From assembly GCA_900771195.1 (NCBI GenBank), contig CAAGMZ010000001.1, positions 1 to 29,530 of the forward strand: 29,530 bases of DNA, written 5' to 3'. Position numbers and translations under genes: made by a program. Below the pieces are notes generated by a model. That model worked only from the letters and a program-made list of their open reading frames with translations. It made no database searches and was not told where the DNA came from. This DNA comes from Lachnospiraceae bacterium. Lineage in GTDB: Bacteria; Bacillota; Clostridia; Lachnospirales; Lachnospiraceae. Below, piece by piece: positions 8,578 to 17,149 of the stretch (within the stretch, counting starts at the first letter, position 1; every line of letters starts with the position of its first letter).

Positions 8578-9972
8578 ATGGAAGATATAATTGACGACGA
8601 GAACGAAAAAGAAAATGACAATAAAAAGGATGATGACGGATATGAAAGAGTCTGTTATCTCTGCCACAGACCGGAGAGTGTAGCAGGCAAGATGATTAAT
8701 ATGCCACAGAATATCTGCATATGTGCAGACTGCATGCAGAGGGCATTTGACACCATGAATGACGGAAACATGGATGACCTTATGAAATTTGGCATGCCCG
8801 GGATACATTTTATGAATATGTCAGATTTTGGCGAGATTCCGCCGCAGCAGAAGGTCAAGAAAAAAAAGAAGGGTGAAAGCTCACTTCCGCCCATAGACCT
8901 TAAGAAGATTCCGGCACCCCATCAGATAAAGGCAATGCTTGATGAGTATGTTATCGGGCAGGAATATGCCAAGAAGGTTGTTTCCGTAGCTGTGTACAAC
9001 CATTACAAGAGAATTGCCACCGGAACTATGGATTCCATTGAGATTCAGAAGTCCAACATGCTTATGATCGGACCCACAGGTTCAGGTAAGACATATCTTG
9101 TACAGACACTTGCAAAGTTACTTGATGTGCCGCTTGCCATAGCTGATGCAACTTCGTTAACAGAGGCGGGATATATAGGAGACGACATTGAGAGCGTAGT
9201 GTCAAAGCTTCTTGCCGCAGCAGGCAATGATGTTGAGAAGGCTGAACGCGGAATAATCTTCATTGACGAGATAGATAAGATTGCCAAGAAAAAAGAGACA
9301 AGAAACCGTGATGTCAGCGGTGAATCGGTACAGCAGGGTCTTTTGAGGATACTTGAGGGAAGCGATGTTGAGGTTCCGGTCGGTGCCAACAGCAAAAATG
9401 CAATGGTTCCTCTTACCACAGTTAACACCCGCAATATACTTTTCATATGCGGAGGTGCATTCCCTGACCTTGAGAATATTATCAAGGAAAGACTCAACAA
9501 GCAGGCTTCGATAGGCTTTATAGCGGATCTTCGGGATAAGTACGATAATGACCCGCATGTTCTTGAGAAGGTTACGCTTGAGGACCTCAGGGAATTTGGT
9601 ATGATACCGGAGTTTTTAGGCCGTCTGCCGGTTATTTTTACGTTACAGAAGCTTGATGAGGATATGCTTGTGAGAATACTTAAGGAGCCTAAAAATGCTA
9701 TTCTCAAGCAGTATCAGAAGCTTTTGGAGCTTGATGAGGTGGACCTTCAGTTTGAGGAGGATGCATATTCAGCGATTGCAAAGAAAGCCCTTGAAAAGGA
9801 GACCGGAGCCAGAGGCTTAAGGTCCATAATAGAAGATTTCATGCTTGATATAATGTATGAGACACCAAAGGACCAAAATATCGGAAGAGTCATTATAACC
9901 AAGGATTACATCAACAAGACAGGCGGACCTGTTATAGAACCGCGCGGAGTGGCACTTTTGGAAAGCAATTAA
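8578..9972 (+). CDS. clpX: ATP-dependent unfoldase ClpX
   Basis: The hexameric AAA+ subunit that unfolds substrates and feeds them to ClpP in the cytoplasm. 464 residues, slightly long because of an acidic 24-residue head. It has an N-terminal zinc-binding domain with Cys26, Cys29, Cys49 and Cys52. Walker A is GPTGSGKT at 165-172, the Walker B acidic pair is Asp230-Glu231 (FIDEIDK), the pore loop is GYIG, the ClpP-docking IGF loop is 312-314 and sensor 2 is GARGLRS. All functional motifs are intact. In many Firmicutes clpX sits beside clpP; here it is a single gene with its own promoter and terminator, between two serine protease genes. Confidence 0.97.
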   Translation: MEDIIDDENEKENDNKKDDDGYERVCYLCHRPESVAGKMINMPQNICICADCMQRAFDTMNDGNMDDLMKFGMPGIHFMNMSDFGEIPPQQKVKKKKKGESSLPPIDLKKIPAPHQIKAMLDEYVIGQEYAKKVVSVAVYNHYKRIATGTMDSIEIQKSNMLMIGPTGSGKTYLVQTLAKLLDVPLAIADATSLTEAGYIGDDIESVVSKLLAAAGNDVEKAERGIIFIDEIDKIAKKKETRNRDVSGESVQQGLLRILEGSDVEVPVGANSKNAMVPLTTVNTRNILFICGGAFPDLENIIKERLNKQASIGFIADLRDKYDNDPHVLEKVTLEDLREFGMIPEFLGRLPVIFTLQKLDEDMLVRILKEPKNAILKQYQKLLELDEVDLQFEEDAYSAIAKKALEKETGARGLRSIIEDFMLDIMYETPKDQNIGRVIITKDYINKTGGPVIEPRGVALLESN

Positions 9973-9979
9973 ACATAAG

Positions 9980-10005
9980 CACCGGGAAAAATCCCGGTGT
10001 TTTTT
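9980..10005 (+). terminator. Rho-independent terminator after clpX
   Basis: A perfect 8-bp stem, CACCGGGA (9980-9987) with TCCCGGTG (9992-9999), an AAAA tetraloop and a six-T run (10000-10005). It lies 8 bases after the clpX stop. Confidence 0.95.
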
Positions 10006-10042
10006 AATGCTGCCGCCTCATAGAATAAAAGAAAAAGCATTT

Positions 10043-11704
10043 ATGGATAATTCATGTGACGGCAAATATTCAGCTGATGACTATTCCGAATTTATACTGC
10101 GTGAAGGAACTATCGGAAGGCAGGCTCTTGACAGATACGGAGACCACTGTGTGGAAGTGATAAATGACAAGTGGATAATAGCCTCCTTTAATATAAAAAA
10201 TACTACCGACCCGACGCTTGAAAGGCTTTCATACGGACTTTTGCCCAAAATGTACGGACTGTGCGACATAACGGCCGTCAATGCAGGCGGGGTGACAATC
10301 GTGCGGGAACAGCCTGCACTGGGTCTGTACGGACAGGGGACATACATATGCATAATTGATACAGGGATAAACTGGCGGCATAAGGCTTTTATAAACGAAG
10401 ACGGGACTTCCAAAATCGAAGTGATAATGGACCAGGCGAGCGGAATGCTTTTTACCAACGACGACATCAATGAGGCACTGAATGGTTCGGGGGCAGACAT
10501 ACCGGGTGATGATATCGGACACGGAACATATATGGCGGGAATTGCTGCGGGAAAATACGACAGGGCGAAAGGCTTTTCAGGTGTGGCACCACAGGCAAAG
10601 CTCATTGTGGTCAGGCTCAGGCAGGCAAAAGGGTTTCTCAGGGATTTCTATCTTGTTCCTGAGGGGGTTCCGTCTTACTCAGAGGCAGACATAATGAGGG
10701 CTGTGGCTTTTGCCTCAGAATACGCCACACAGAAAAAAATAACTCTTTCATATGCAATCGGTGTGGGCACAACTCTCGGTTCACACACCGGTGCATCTCC
10801 TCTTGGCAGTATACTTGCCGATGAAGGGGGAATAGCCGGAAGGTGCGTGTCGGTTGCTGCAGGGAATGAGGGAAATGAAAGGCTGCATTATGAAGGGCAT
10901 ATGACCGGTGAAGGATTGCAACGGGTTGAGATAAAGGTGGGAGAGGGTGAAAATGGCTTTATATGTGAACTTTGGTCTTTTGCTCCGGAGGTGTATTCAA
11001 TCGAGATAATCTCGCCAACCGGTCAGATAATCAACAGGCTTCCGGCAAGAACCGGGCGGAGCACCATTCTGAATTTTGCCTTTGAAAATACGGTAATCGA
11101 TGTATATTATCAGCTGTACGAAAGCCTTTCAGGCCAAAATATGGTGGCGCTTCGTTTTGAACATCCTGCATCGGGAATATGGGTACTTAATGTGTACGGA
11201 AGGGAGCTTACAGACGGCAGATACAATATATGGATAATGAACAGGGATTTTCTGTCAGGGGACACTTTTTTTATCGGCTCAAGCCCATATACAACTATCA
11301 CGAATCCGGCCAATATATACGAGTGCATAACGGTTGCCGCCTATAATCACAGGGATAACAGCATTTATTACAAAAACAGCCGCGGCTACAATTCCTACGG
11401 ACTTATCAAGCCTGATTTTGCAGCTCCGGGCGTGGGATTACTGGTGCCGTCAGGTGAGGGCGACGATACTTATGTATCTGCAAGCGGCACAAGCATTGCA
11501 TCCGGGTATTATGCCGGGATGGCAGCGCTGCTTCAGGAATACGGCATAATCAGAGGCAATCTGCCATTTTTAAGAACATCGGAAATCAAAAACATCACTA
11601 TATCCGGGTGTTCGCGGCAGGACGGACTTAAGTATCCCAACAGAGAGTGGGGATACGGAACGGTCAACCTGTATAATTCTCTTGAAAGCCTCCGGAGGGA
11701 GTGA
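10043..11704 (+). CDS. Subtilisin-like serine protease, Csp family (S8)
   Basis: A peptidase of the subtilase S8 family, resembling clostridial Csp proteases, which cut pro-SleC during spore germination. With the ATG at 10043 it has 553 residues. The catalytic triad is Asp106 (CIIDTGINW), His160 (GHGTYMAGIAAG) and Ser484 (SGTSIASG). The gap between His and Ser (about 320 residues) is much larger than in plain subtilisins; the beta-rich stretch at about 275-410 fits the jelly-roll inserted in Csp proteins. No signal peptide is visible, as expected for a spore-packaged enzyme. An in-frame ATG at 10007 touches the clpX terminator and is unlikely. The ribosome site before 10043 is weak (AAAGAAAAAG) and no promoter is obvious. 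A germination role is inferred; homologues of unknown role exist in many Lachnospiraceae. Confidence 0.85.
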   Translation: MDNSCDGKYSADDYSEFILREGTIGRQALDRYGDHCVEVINDKWIIASFNIKNTTDPTLERLSYGLLPKMYGLCDITAVNAGGVTIVREQPALGLYGQGTYICIIDTGINWRHKAFINEDGTSKIEVIMDQASGMLFTNDDINEALNGSGADIPGDDIGHGTYMAGIAAGKYDRAKGFSGVAPQAKLIVVRLRQAKGFLRDFYLVPEGVPSYSEADIMRAVAFASEYATQKKITLSYAIGVGTTLGSHTGASPLGSILADEGGIAGRCVSVAAGNEGNERLHYEGHMTGEGLQRVEIKVGEGENGFICELWSFAPEVYSIEIISPTGQIINRLPARTGRSTILNFAFENTVIDVYYQLYESLSGQNMVALRFEHPASGIWVLNVYGRELTDGRYNIWIMNRDFLSGDTFFIGSSPYTTITNPANIYECITVAAYNHRDNSIYYKNSRGYNSYGLIKPDFAAPGVGLLVPSGEGDDTYVSASGTSIASGYYAGMAALLQEYGIIRGNLPFLRTSEIKNITISGCSRQDGLKYPNREWGYGTVNLYNSLESLRRE

Positions 11705-11724
11705 GAGGGAGTATGTATTTCTGA

Positions 11725-11754
11725 TTGACACAAGGGTATATACAAGGTTAAAAT
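11725..11754 (+). promoter_or_regulatory. SigA-type promoter for the chemoreceptor gene
   Basis: TTGACA at 11725-11730 (consensus), an 18-base spacer, then TAAAAT at 11749-11754. It lies 57 bases before the MCP start. It does not look like a flagellar sigma-28 promoter. Confidence 0.65.
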
Positions 11755-11811
11755 AGAAGCATAGGTATACATTGATGGGTTTTACAATAAGAGGAATGAA
11801 GGAGGGTACAT

Positions 11812-13299
11812 ATGAACGAACAATTTTTCCATGATAATGATGTTCGCGTAACTAAGATGGCGGTAAAGGTTTTGAGGTGGCTCATACTGGCATTTCCGCT
11901 GTTGATTATTTTGTCGCTTGCCGGCATTTTCCAGAGTAAGATTAAGGACCTGATTCCGCTGACAATAGTGGGTATTGTTGTTACAATGGGGCCGACAATT
12001 GCTTACAAGAACAATGCACCGGTCAAGGCCATGAAATATGTCTGCACGATTGCACTTGGTGTCCTTGTTGCAATTATGGGTATGAATTCGTCAATCGGAA
12101 TATACATGACATATACACTTGCCATGGTATTCAGTATATTTTACTATGACAGGAAGTTTACATTGCGGATAGCGATAATAAGCTTTGTTCTGCTTGTGAT
12201 ATCTCTGTATTTCAGGTCGCTCAATGTGCAGCAGGTTGAGTTTGAGACCAACATGACCTGGTTCATCAGCCGCTCGCTCGGTTTTATGATTGAGTCGATT
12301 GTCATGACTATAATCTGCGTGAAGATTGCAGAGGCATCCCATAATATGCTTGTGAAGTTCGCTGACACACAGCAGACAGCCGATTTGATGGGAGAATGCC
12401 GGGAGGCTTCGGCAAAGTTAAATACCGTTGTTGAGGATCTTAATCAGTGCATCAGTGATTTTAACGGAACCAGCCAGGTTATCGCAGGTTCTGCCAGAGC
12501 CACTCTTGATGACTGCAATAACAGCTTTCAGTTTGCTGATTCAGTCTGCAACTCAATGGATGAGTTAAATCAGACAGTAGATGTTATTGTTGACAACACT
12601 AACCAGATGATTGACATTTCACAGGAAACATCCGAGAAAATACAGAGTTATATTGAACTCATGAATAAGACCACAGGAGATATGCAGACTATTAAGGAGT
12701 CTGCCGAGGATACGGAGAAATCAATCGTAAGCCTTGATGAAGGAATTAAAGAAGTGGCTGATTTTGCCAAAACAATTGCTGATATAACCCGTCAGACAAA
12801 TCTGCTTGCCCTTAATGCAAGTATTGAAGCTGCGAGAGCCGGAGAAATGGGAAAGGGATTCAGTGTTGTTGCAGACGAGGTTCGTGTCCTTGCGGATGAT
12901 TCCAAGAAGGCAAGTGATGCAATAGCAGCCATAATAGGAAAAATATCCGGCCTGCTTAAAGAAGTAAGAGAGGCCAATAAACAGAATCTCTCCAACATCG
13001 GAGAGGGAATTGACAAGCTTCAGGCAGTTTCGGTGGAGGCCGGAAATATAGGCGAACTCCAGACTGAGTCAGGCAACAAAGCGAAAAAGGTTGCTGAGTC
13101 CAGTGCGGATACTGTTGAACATGGAAAGCAGGTTCTCAGCATGATTAAGCAGATGCAGGATATCCTTGAAAAGACCGTAGGACAGGCAAATCAGATTGTT
13201 GAGGAAACAGAAAACCAGAAGAATGCAGTAAGTGAAGTTCAGAATTCATTCAGTCAGGTGAGCGAGGTATCAGGAAATCTTCTTAAAATAAGTGGCTGA
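11812..13299 (+). CDS. Membrane methyl-accepting chemotaxis protein without a clear ligand domain
   Basis: A 495-residue chemoreceptor-type protein. The first ~175 residues hold about six hydrophobic helices with short loops and no large extracellular domain, so sensing is probably within the membrane or indirect. I see no clear HAMP domain. Helical coiled-coil sequence runs from about 185 to the end. The conserved signalling hairpin tip is intact (about 320-365), including TRQTNLLALNASIEAARAGE and GFSVVADEVRVLA. AAGGAGG precedes the ATG. The gene stands alone and convergent to a diguanylate cyclase gene; no flagellar or che genes are in view. It may serve a non-chemotaxis pathway. Confidence 0.88.
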   Translation: MNEQFFHDNDVRVTKMAVKVLRWLILAFPLLIILSLAGIFQSKIKDLIPLTIVGIVVTMGPTIAYKNNAPVKAMKYVCTIALGVLVAIMGMNSSIGIYMTYTLAMVFSIFYYDRKFTLRIAIISFVLLVISLYFRSLNVQQVEFETNMTWFISRSLGFMIESIVMTIICVKIAEASHNMLVKFADTQQTADLMGECREASAKLNTVVEDLNQCISDFNGTSQVIAGSARATLDDCNNSFQFADSVCNSMDELNQTVDVIVDNTNQMIDISQETSEKIQSYIELMNKTTGDMQTIKESAEDTEKSIVSLDEGIKEVADFAKTIADITRQTNLLALNASIEAARAGEMGKGFSVVADEVRVLADDSKKASDAIAAIIGKISGLLKEVREANKQNLSNIGEGIDKLQAVSVEAGNIGELQTESGNKAKKVAESSADTVEHGKQVLSMIKQMQDILEKTVGQANQIVEETENQKNAVSEVQNSFSQVSEVSGNLLKISG

Positions 13300-13323
13300 T
13301 GTTGTAACGGACCTGAGCATCAG

Positions 13324-13426
13324 GGCTGTAAAATATTTCTTTGCGGCGGTTATCGGCGGCGGGCAGTCATAATACTGCCACAGCCGGAGTAAGACCGCCT
13401 GCAAAGAATTATTTTATGGCTTTTTT
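13324..13426 (+). terminator. Complex palindromic terminator after the chemoreceptor gene
   Basis: A long imperfect inverted repeat: the left arm (13325-13351, starting GCTGTAAAATATTTCTTTGC) pairs with the right arm (13391-13420, ending TTATTTTATGGC). Inside is a second hairpin, GGCAGT (13362-13367) with ACTGCC (13374-13379). Six T residues follow at 13421-13426. It starts about 25 bases after the stop. Its outer end shares GGCTGTAAAAT with the palindrome at 21426, so it looks like a member of the same repeat family. Confidence 0.75.
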
Positions 13427-13478
13427 AATGTCAAAATAAGCCTGCCGCCCGGGTATGGTACAAGGCTTGATTTTCAAA

Positions 13479-14969
13479 TTACCCGTTCCGTCTCATCCTT
13501 GGGTTATTCTCATAAAATTCTGATTTATCTTCATACATATTTTTATCAGCCCTGTTAAATGTATCCTCACAGCTTGCGTCAGTTTCGGGATTATATAACG
13601 CATATCCGCAGGAAACGATGGCCTCATCGGAAGGCTCCTTGTAATCGCGGACTTTTCTTTTCATTTCGTCCCTGAATTCTGATATGAGTTTTTCTGCAAT
13701 AGCGGCTGTGCGTTTTTCAATAAAGACTACAAATTCGTCTCCTCCGATACGGTATATGTCGTATCCCGGAAACTTATTTTTTATTGATTGGTAAGCATTA
13801 ATGATAAGCAGGTCGCCCTTGGCATGTCCCGCGGTGTCATTTATGTTTTTCAGACCATTTATGTCAAATACAAGCATTGCAAAGTGTATACGATTTCCGG
13901 AACGAATGGAATTTTCAATGCTGTCGGTTTTCTCAAGATAAGCATTTCTGTTGAATGCACCGGTAAGCTTGTCCGTCAGGGCGGAATTCATGATTCGGTT
14001 AATCATTCCGTTAAGAACTAATATTACAACCGTGCTGACTGCGATGGCTATCAGTATTATAGTGAATACCATCTGATTTCTTGTACCATAGATTTCTTCT
14101 TCAGGTACAAGAAGCACAAGATATTCACCATTGTCCATTTTGTGGGAAACTGTGATGTAAAGCTGCTGTTTCTCAATGAATGACGTGTATTCATAGTCTT
14201 CCTCTTCGGAAATGATTATGCTGACAGTATCAGCAGGAATTATGGGATTATGGTCTCCTGAGTACAAAATATTTCCGGAGACATCCATCAGAATGGCATA
14301 TCCGCTTTTATAAAGTGATATGCCGGACACTTCATTACAAATTACATCATAGTCAAGATCTATGCCTAACACGCCAATTAATGTCCCGTCTATGTAAAGA
14401 GGCCTTACATATGATATCATGTATATTCCGTTGTTGGGATTATCATACGGATCAAGCCAGACGGCACATTCTTTTTCAACAGGGATATAATACCATCCTG
14501 CCTCCTTAATGTCAGAAGGACCGTATTGGGACAAATCAGTCAGGTCCTTGAAATCCGGCGTTGAGGATTTGGCATCACGGCTTATGAAATACCCGGACAG
14601 GGGCCCCGTGATTTCCGGGTTGAATCTTAAATATACTGACACAACAGACTGATTGTTCTGCATTATGGAATAGGCGATTCTGCTTGTCTTTTCAGTGTAG
14701 TCGTCAAGGAAAAGTTTATTTTCCAGCTGCCCGGGAGAATTCAGTTCTTCAAGATAATAATCAGACAGCGTGTTGACCGTGTTTTCCACTTCTGAAAATT
14801 TCTTGTTCATAAGTTCAACATTTTCTTTACAATAATGAAGCATAATTTCGTGGTTATTTTTATCCGTGACATTCCGGAATGCTGTTACGGCTATTGTTCC
14901 AATCATTAATGATGCCATTACGACAGCCAAAATAATTATTGTGATAAGATTATTTTTCGCGTGTTTCAT
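13479..14969 (-). CDS. Membrane diguanylate cyclase with extracellular sensor (Cache-like) and GGDEF domain
   Basis: Makes cyclic di-GMP from two GTP. The 496 residues comprise a first membrane helix (about 7-29), an extracytoplasmic region of about 265 residues resembling a double Cache/PDC sensor, a second helix (about 300-322) and a GGDEF domain. The active-site loop is intact: Gly409-Gly-Asp-Glu-Phe413 (RIGGDEFVVF). The residues five before it do not form RxxD, so the product-inhibition I-site is missing. A longer frame opens at 15080, but AGGAGG (14976-14981) directs initiation to the ATG at 14969. The start lies 20 bases inside the upstream 7TM gene, so translation is probably coupled. 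Confidence 0.9.
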   Translation of the reverse strand: MKHAKNNLITIIILAVVMASLMIGTIAVTAFRNVTDKNNHEIMLHYCKENVELMNKKFSEVENTVNTLSDYYLEELNSPGQLENKLFLDDYTEKTSRIAYSIMQNNQSVVSVYLRFNPEITGPLSGYFISRDAKSSTPDFKDLTDLSQYGPSDIKEAGWYYIPVEKECAVWLDPYDNPNNGIYMISYVRPLYIDGTLIGVLGIDLDYDVICNEVSGISLYKSGYAILMDVSGNILYSGDHNPIIPADTVSIIISEEEDYEYTSFIEKQQLYITVSHKMDNGEYLVLLVPEEEIYGTRNQMVFTIILIAIAVSTVVILVLNGMINRIMNSALTDKLTGAFNRNAYLEKTDSIENSIRSGNRIHFAMLVFDINGLKNINDTAGHAKGDLLIINAYQSIKNKFPGYDIYRIGGDEFVVFIEKRTAAIAEKLISEFRDEMKRKVRDYKEPSDEAIVSCGYALYNPETDASCEDTFNRADKNMYEDKSEFYENNPRMRRNG

Positions 14970-15750
14970 TATCTGCCTCCTGTATTTTACCTTCAATGAT
15001 ATCATTGGCAGATTTATATGTAAAAATAGCCTGCGCGTCCCCGACCGCTTCTTCAATGCTGTTATTAACATACAAATCATATTGTGTCTTATAGTGGCTT
15101 AAATACATTAAAAGCAGGGAAATCGTTATGCCGATATTAATCAGGGATAATCCGTAAAACATAAACTGGAGCGCAATGCATACACAGAATATAATCAGAC
15201 AGACGGAAAGTATTGTTTTGAATTTTTTGATGAGTTTTTTTCTGCTGAGCCATAATTTTATGGTGCATATAAGGATAACCGCGATACATGCAGCAAAATT
15301 TATCCATGCGCCGTAACCGCGCCGGTAGTGGTTGGTATCGTCGAAGAAGTAATAAAGTCCGGTGAACTGTGTGACTATAAGACCTGCAAAAGCAACAGCA
15401 GGTATGATAAGTGCGGCATATTCCCATATCCGGGGCCGGCAATCACCGGGCTCATACGTGAGACATTTTACATAACGGACAAAAATAACAAGAAGCATGA
15501 GTTCAAGTGCGTACAGGGCAAAATTCGATGCATGTGTCATTGCGACTCCAAGCAGTGTTGTATCCCCTCTGTATATGTATGCCAGCGCATCGCTCACCAG
15601 AATGAAATTATTGATAAGAATCATTTTCCACAGTTTTTTCCCAAGGGCATCTTCTTTAAATGAAAGCGTATTCATCAGTATACATACAATTATGCTTATG
15701 ATGCAGCCCCAGATTTCAAAACTTATCTGAAAAATATTTAGTGTAGACAT
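14950..15750 (-). CDS. Seven-helix membrane protein (7TM sensor-like), partner of the GGDEF gene
   Basis: A 266-residue, almost wholly hydrophobic protein with about seven membrane helices and a short charged cytoplasmic tail of about 45 residues. It resembles the N-terminal 7TM sensor modules usually fused to histidine kinase or GGDEF domains, but no output domain is attached. The coding end overlaps the start of the downstream diguanylate cyclase. I therefore infer a stand-alone membrane sensor acting with that cyclase. GAGGA lies about 12 bases before the ATG and a good promoter lies 48 bases upstream. The family assignment is by architecture, not by a specific motif. Confidence 0.7.
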   Translation of the reverse strand: MSTLNIFQISFEIWGCIISIIVCILMNTLSFKEDALGKKLWKMILINNFILVSDALAYIYRGDTTLLGVAMTHASNFALYALELMLLVIFVRYVKCLTYEPGDCRPRIWEYAALIIPAVAFAGLIVTQFTGLYYFFDDTNHYRRGYGAWINFAACIAVILICTIKLWLSRKKLIKKFKTILSVCLIIFCVCIALQFMFYGLSLINIGITISLLLMYLSHYKTQYDLYVNNSIEEAVGDAQAIFTYKSANDIIEGKIQEADNETREK

Positions 15751-15797
15751 AATTTATGACAATCCTCTTTTGTAACATAAATTTTCTTCTCACTACA

Positions 15798-15826
15798 AAT
15801 ATAATGAATGTGGGGCAGAAAGTCAA
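15798..15826 (-). promoter_or_regulatory. SigA-type promoter for the 7TM-GGDEF operon
   Basis: Read on the minus strand: TTGACT (complement of 15821-15826), a 17-base spacer, then TATATT (complement of 15798-15803). It leaves a leader of about 40 bases before the 7TM start at 15750. Confidence 0.65.
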
Positions 15827-15882
15827 GAAAGGTATTATTTAGTAAATATTATACAGAATACGGGCGTGAGATGTGCTGATTA

Positions 15883-15912
15883 TTGGACAGTGATTTTTGA
15901 TATAAATAATAT
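15883..15912 (+). promoter_or_regulatory. SigA-type promoter for the HIRAN gene
   Basis: TTGGAC at 15883-15888, an 18-base spacer, then TAATAT at 15907-15912. It lies 54 bases before the ATG at 15967. Confidence 0.5.
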
Positions 15913-15966
15913 ATAAGGAAGCAGAGAAGAAGTTTATTAAAAATCAATAAATCAGGAGGGATTAAT

Positions 15967-16275
15967 ATGTCAGAAATTTATTTTACAATTGCGGGAACAA
16001 AGCATCATTACGGACAGGATTTTATTGAGCCGAAAATGGAAGTGAAGCTTGTAAAGGAACCTGATAATGAGGCAGACAAAGAGGCTATAAGGGTCGAAAT
16101 GCCCGGAATAGGGCTTATCGGTTATGTGGCCAACAGTACGTACACAGTGATTGGGGAAAGCATGAGCGCAGGGCGCATCTATGACAAAATCGGAGACACG
16201 GCGACCGGGAATGTTCTCTATGTGCTACCGCAGGGGGTACTTTGTGTGCTGATTGAAACTGCTACACACAAGTAG
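15967..16275 (+). CDS. Stand-alone HIRAN domain protein
   Basis: A 102-residue protein that is essentially one HIRAN domain, a small beta-barrel that in eukaryotic HLTF binds 3-prime ends of single-stranded DNA. Visible family features are the opening YFTIAGTKHHYGQDF, the LVKEPDNEADKEAIRV core and GLIGYVANS. AGGAGGG precedes the ATG. It is followed 55 bases later by an acidic EF-hand-like gene and then a UPF0178 gene, probably one transcript. A role in DNA repair or stalled forks is an inference from the domain only. Confidence 0.8.
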   Translation: MSEIYFTIAGTKHHYGQDFIEPKMEVKLVKEPDNEADKEAIRVEMPGIGLIGYVANSTYTVIGESMSAGRIYDKIGDTATGNVLYVLPQGVLCVLIETATHK

Positions 16276-16330
16276 TATAATTATTAAAGATTTATATACA
16301 ACAAATGGGATTTGATTGGAGGAAAACTAT

Positions 16331-16600
16331 ATGGGCGACGATTGGATGGATATGAATGGTGATGGCGAGGTAGATGAGATGGAAAGATATCTGGCAGATG
16401 ATGTGACATGCAGCAGCAGAGAGGAGCACATGGCACTTTTCGGAGAGGCTGTTGACTATCCTGATGAAGAAGACGAGGATCCGGAAGACGAGCTTGAAAT
16501 GGCTGGGCTTGACCGGGACGAGCTTGAGCTAATGGATGAGGATGAGAGAAGAGAGGCTTTGGAGGATGCAGGCCTTGACCCGGATGATTTTGATTTCTGA
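16331..16600 (+). CDS. Small acidic protein with an EF-hand-like loop
   Basis: An 89-residue, extremely acidic protein of no recognised family. Residues about 8-19 read DMNGDGEVDEME, which fits the 12-position EF-hand calcium loop with Asp, Asn, Asp, Glu, Asp and Glu at positions 1, 3, 5, 7, 9 and 12. The C-terminal half repeats Asp/Glu-rich helices (EDELEMAGLDRDELELM, then EALEDAGLDPDDFDF), a loosely duplicated AGLDxD pattern. No signal peptide. GGAGGAAA (16318-16325) selects the ATG at 16331 over an upstream TTG at 16316. Its stop is 7 bases before the next start. Confidence 0.75.
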   Translation: MGDDWMDMNGDGEVDEMERYLADDVTCSSREEHMALFGEAVDYPDEEDEDPEDELEMAGLDRDELELMDEDERREALEDAGLDPDDFDF

Positions 16601-16607
16601 GGTAATT

Positions 16608-17084
16608 ATGCAGATATTGGTTGATGCTGATGCATGCCCGGTCGTGGGCATAGTCGAAAAGATTGCAGAAAAATATAGTATTCGTGTGACTTTGCTGTGT
16701 GACACGAACCATGTGCTTGACTCTGATTACAGTGAAGTGATTGTGGTTGGTGCAGGTGCGGATGCCGTTGATTTCAAGCTTATCAGCATCTGCCGCAACG
16801 GAGACATCGTTGTTACGCAGGATTACGGGGTGGCCGCCATGGCACTGGGGAAGAAAGCCTATGCCATTCACCAGTCAGGCAGGTGGTACACGGATGACAA
16901 CATCAATCAGATGCTGATGGAGAGACACTTAAGCAAAAAAGAACGACGGTCTTCACACAAAAATCATCTGAAAGGACCGAGGAAAAGGACGGTTCAGGAT
17001 GATGAGAGGTTTGCTGAGTCTTTTGAGAAGATGGTGCAGAAGGCAATGAAGCCGGAACCATTTGTCAAGGATATTTTGAATTAG
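16608..17084 (+). CDS. UPF0178 (DUF188) family protein, YaiI/YqxD-like
   Basis: A 158-residue protein of the widespread YaiI/YqxD family, which has a PIN-like nuclease fold; the biological role is not established. The family opening is clear: MQILVDADACPV, followed by CDTNHVL, a GADAVDFKLI segment and VVTQDYGVAAMAL, all typical. Conserved aspartates that could bind metal are present. A longer frame exists from 16536, but it lies inside the preceding gene; GAGG just before 16608 and the family start support the ATG chosen here. Probably the last gene of the HIRAN transcript. Confidence 0.88.
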   Translation: MQILVDADACPVVGIVEKIAEKYSIRVTLLCDTNHVLDSDYSEVIVVGAGADAVDFKLISICRNGDIVVTQDYGVAAMALGKKAYAIHQSGRWYTDDNINQMLMERHLSKKERRSSHKNHLKGPRKRTVQDDERFAESFEKMVQKAMKPEPFVKDILN

Positions 17085-17149
17085 TGTAGTGATTATTTTG
17101 TTATTCCAAAACAGATAATTAGGGAATATCAAGACCTAAAGCAGCAAAT

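Noticed and set aside
9045..9707. A 220-codon open frame antisense to clpX
   Set aside because: It lies wholly on the opposite strand of a clear clpX gene and reads as a Ser/Leu-rich low-complexity shadow without a ribosome site.
15328..15750. Plus-strand open frames opposite the 7TM gene
   Set aside because: They mirror the hydrophobic minus-strand gene, which has a good promoter and coupled partner.
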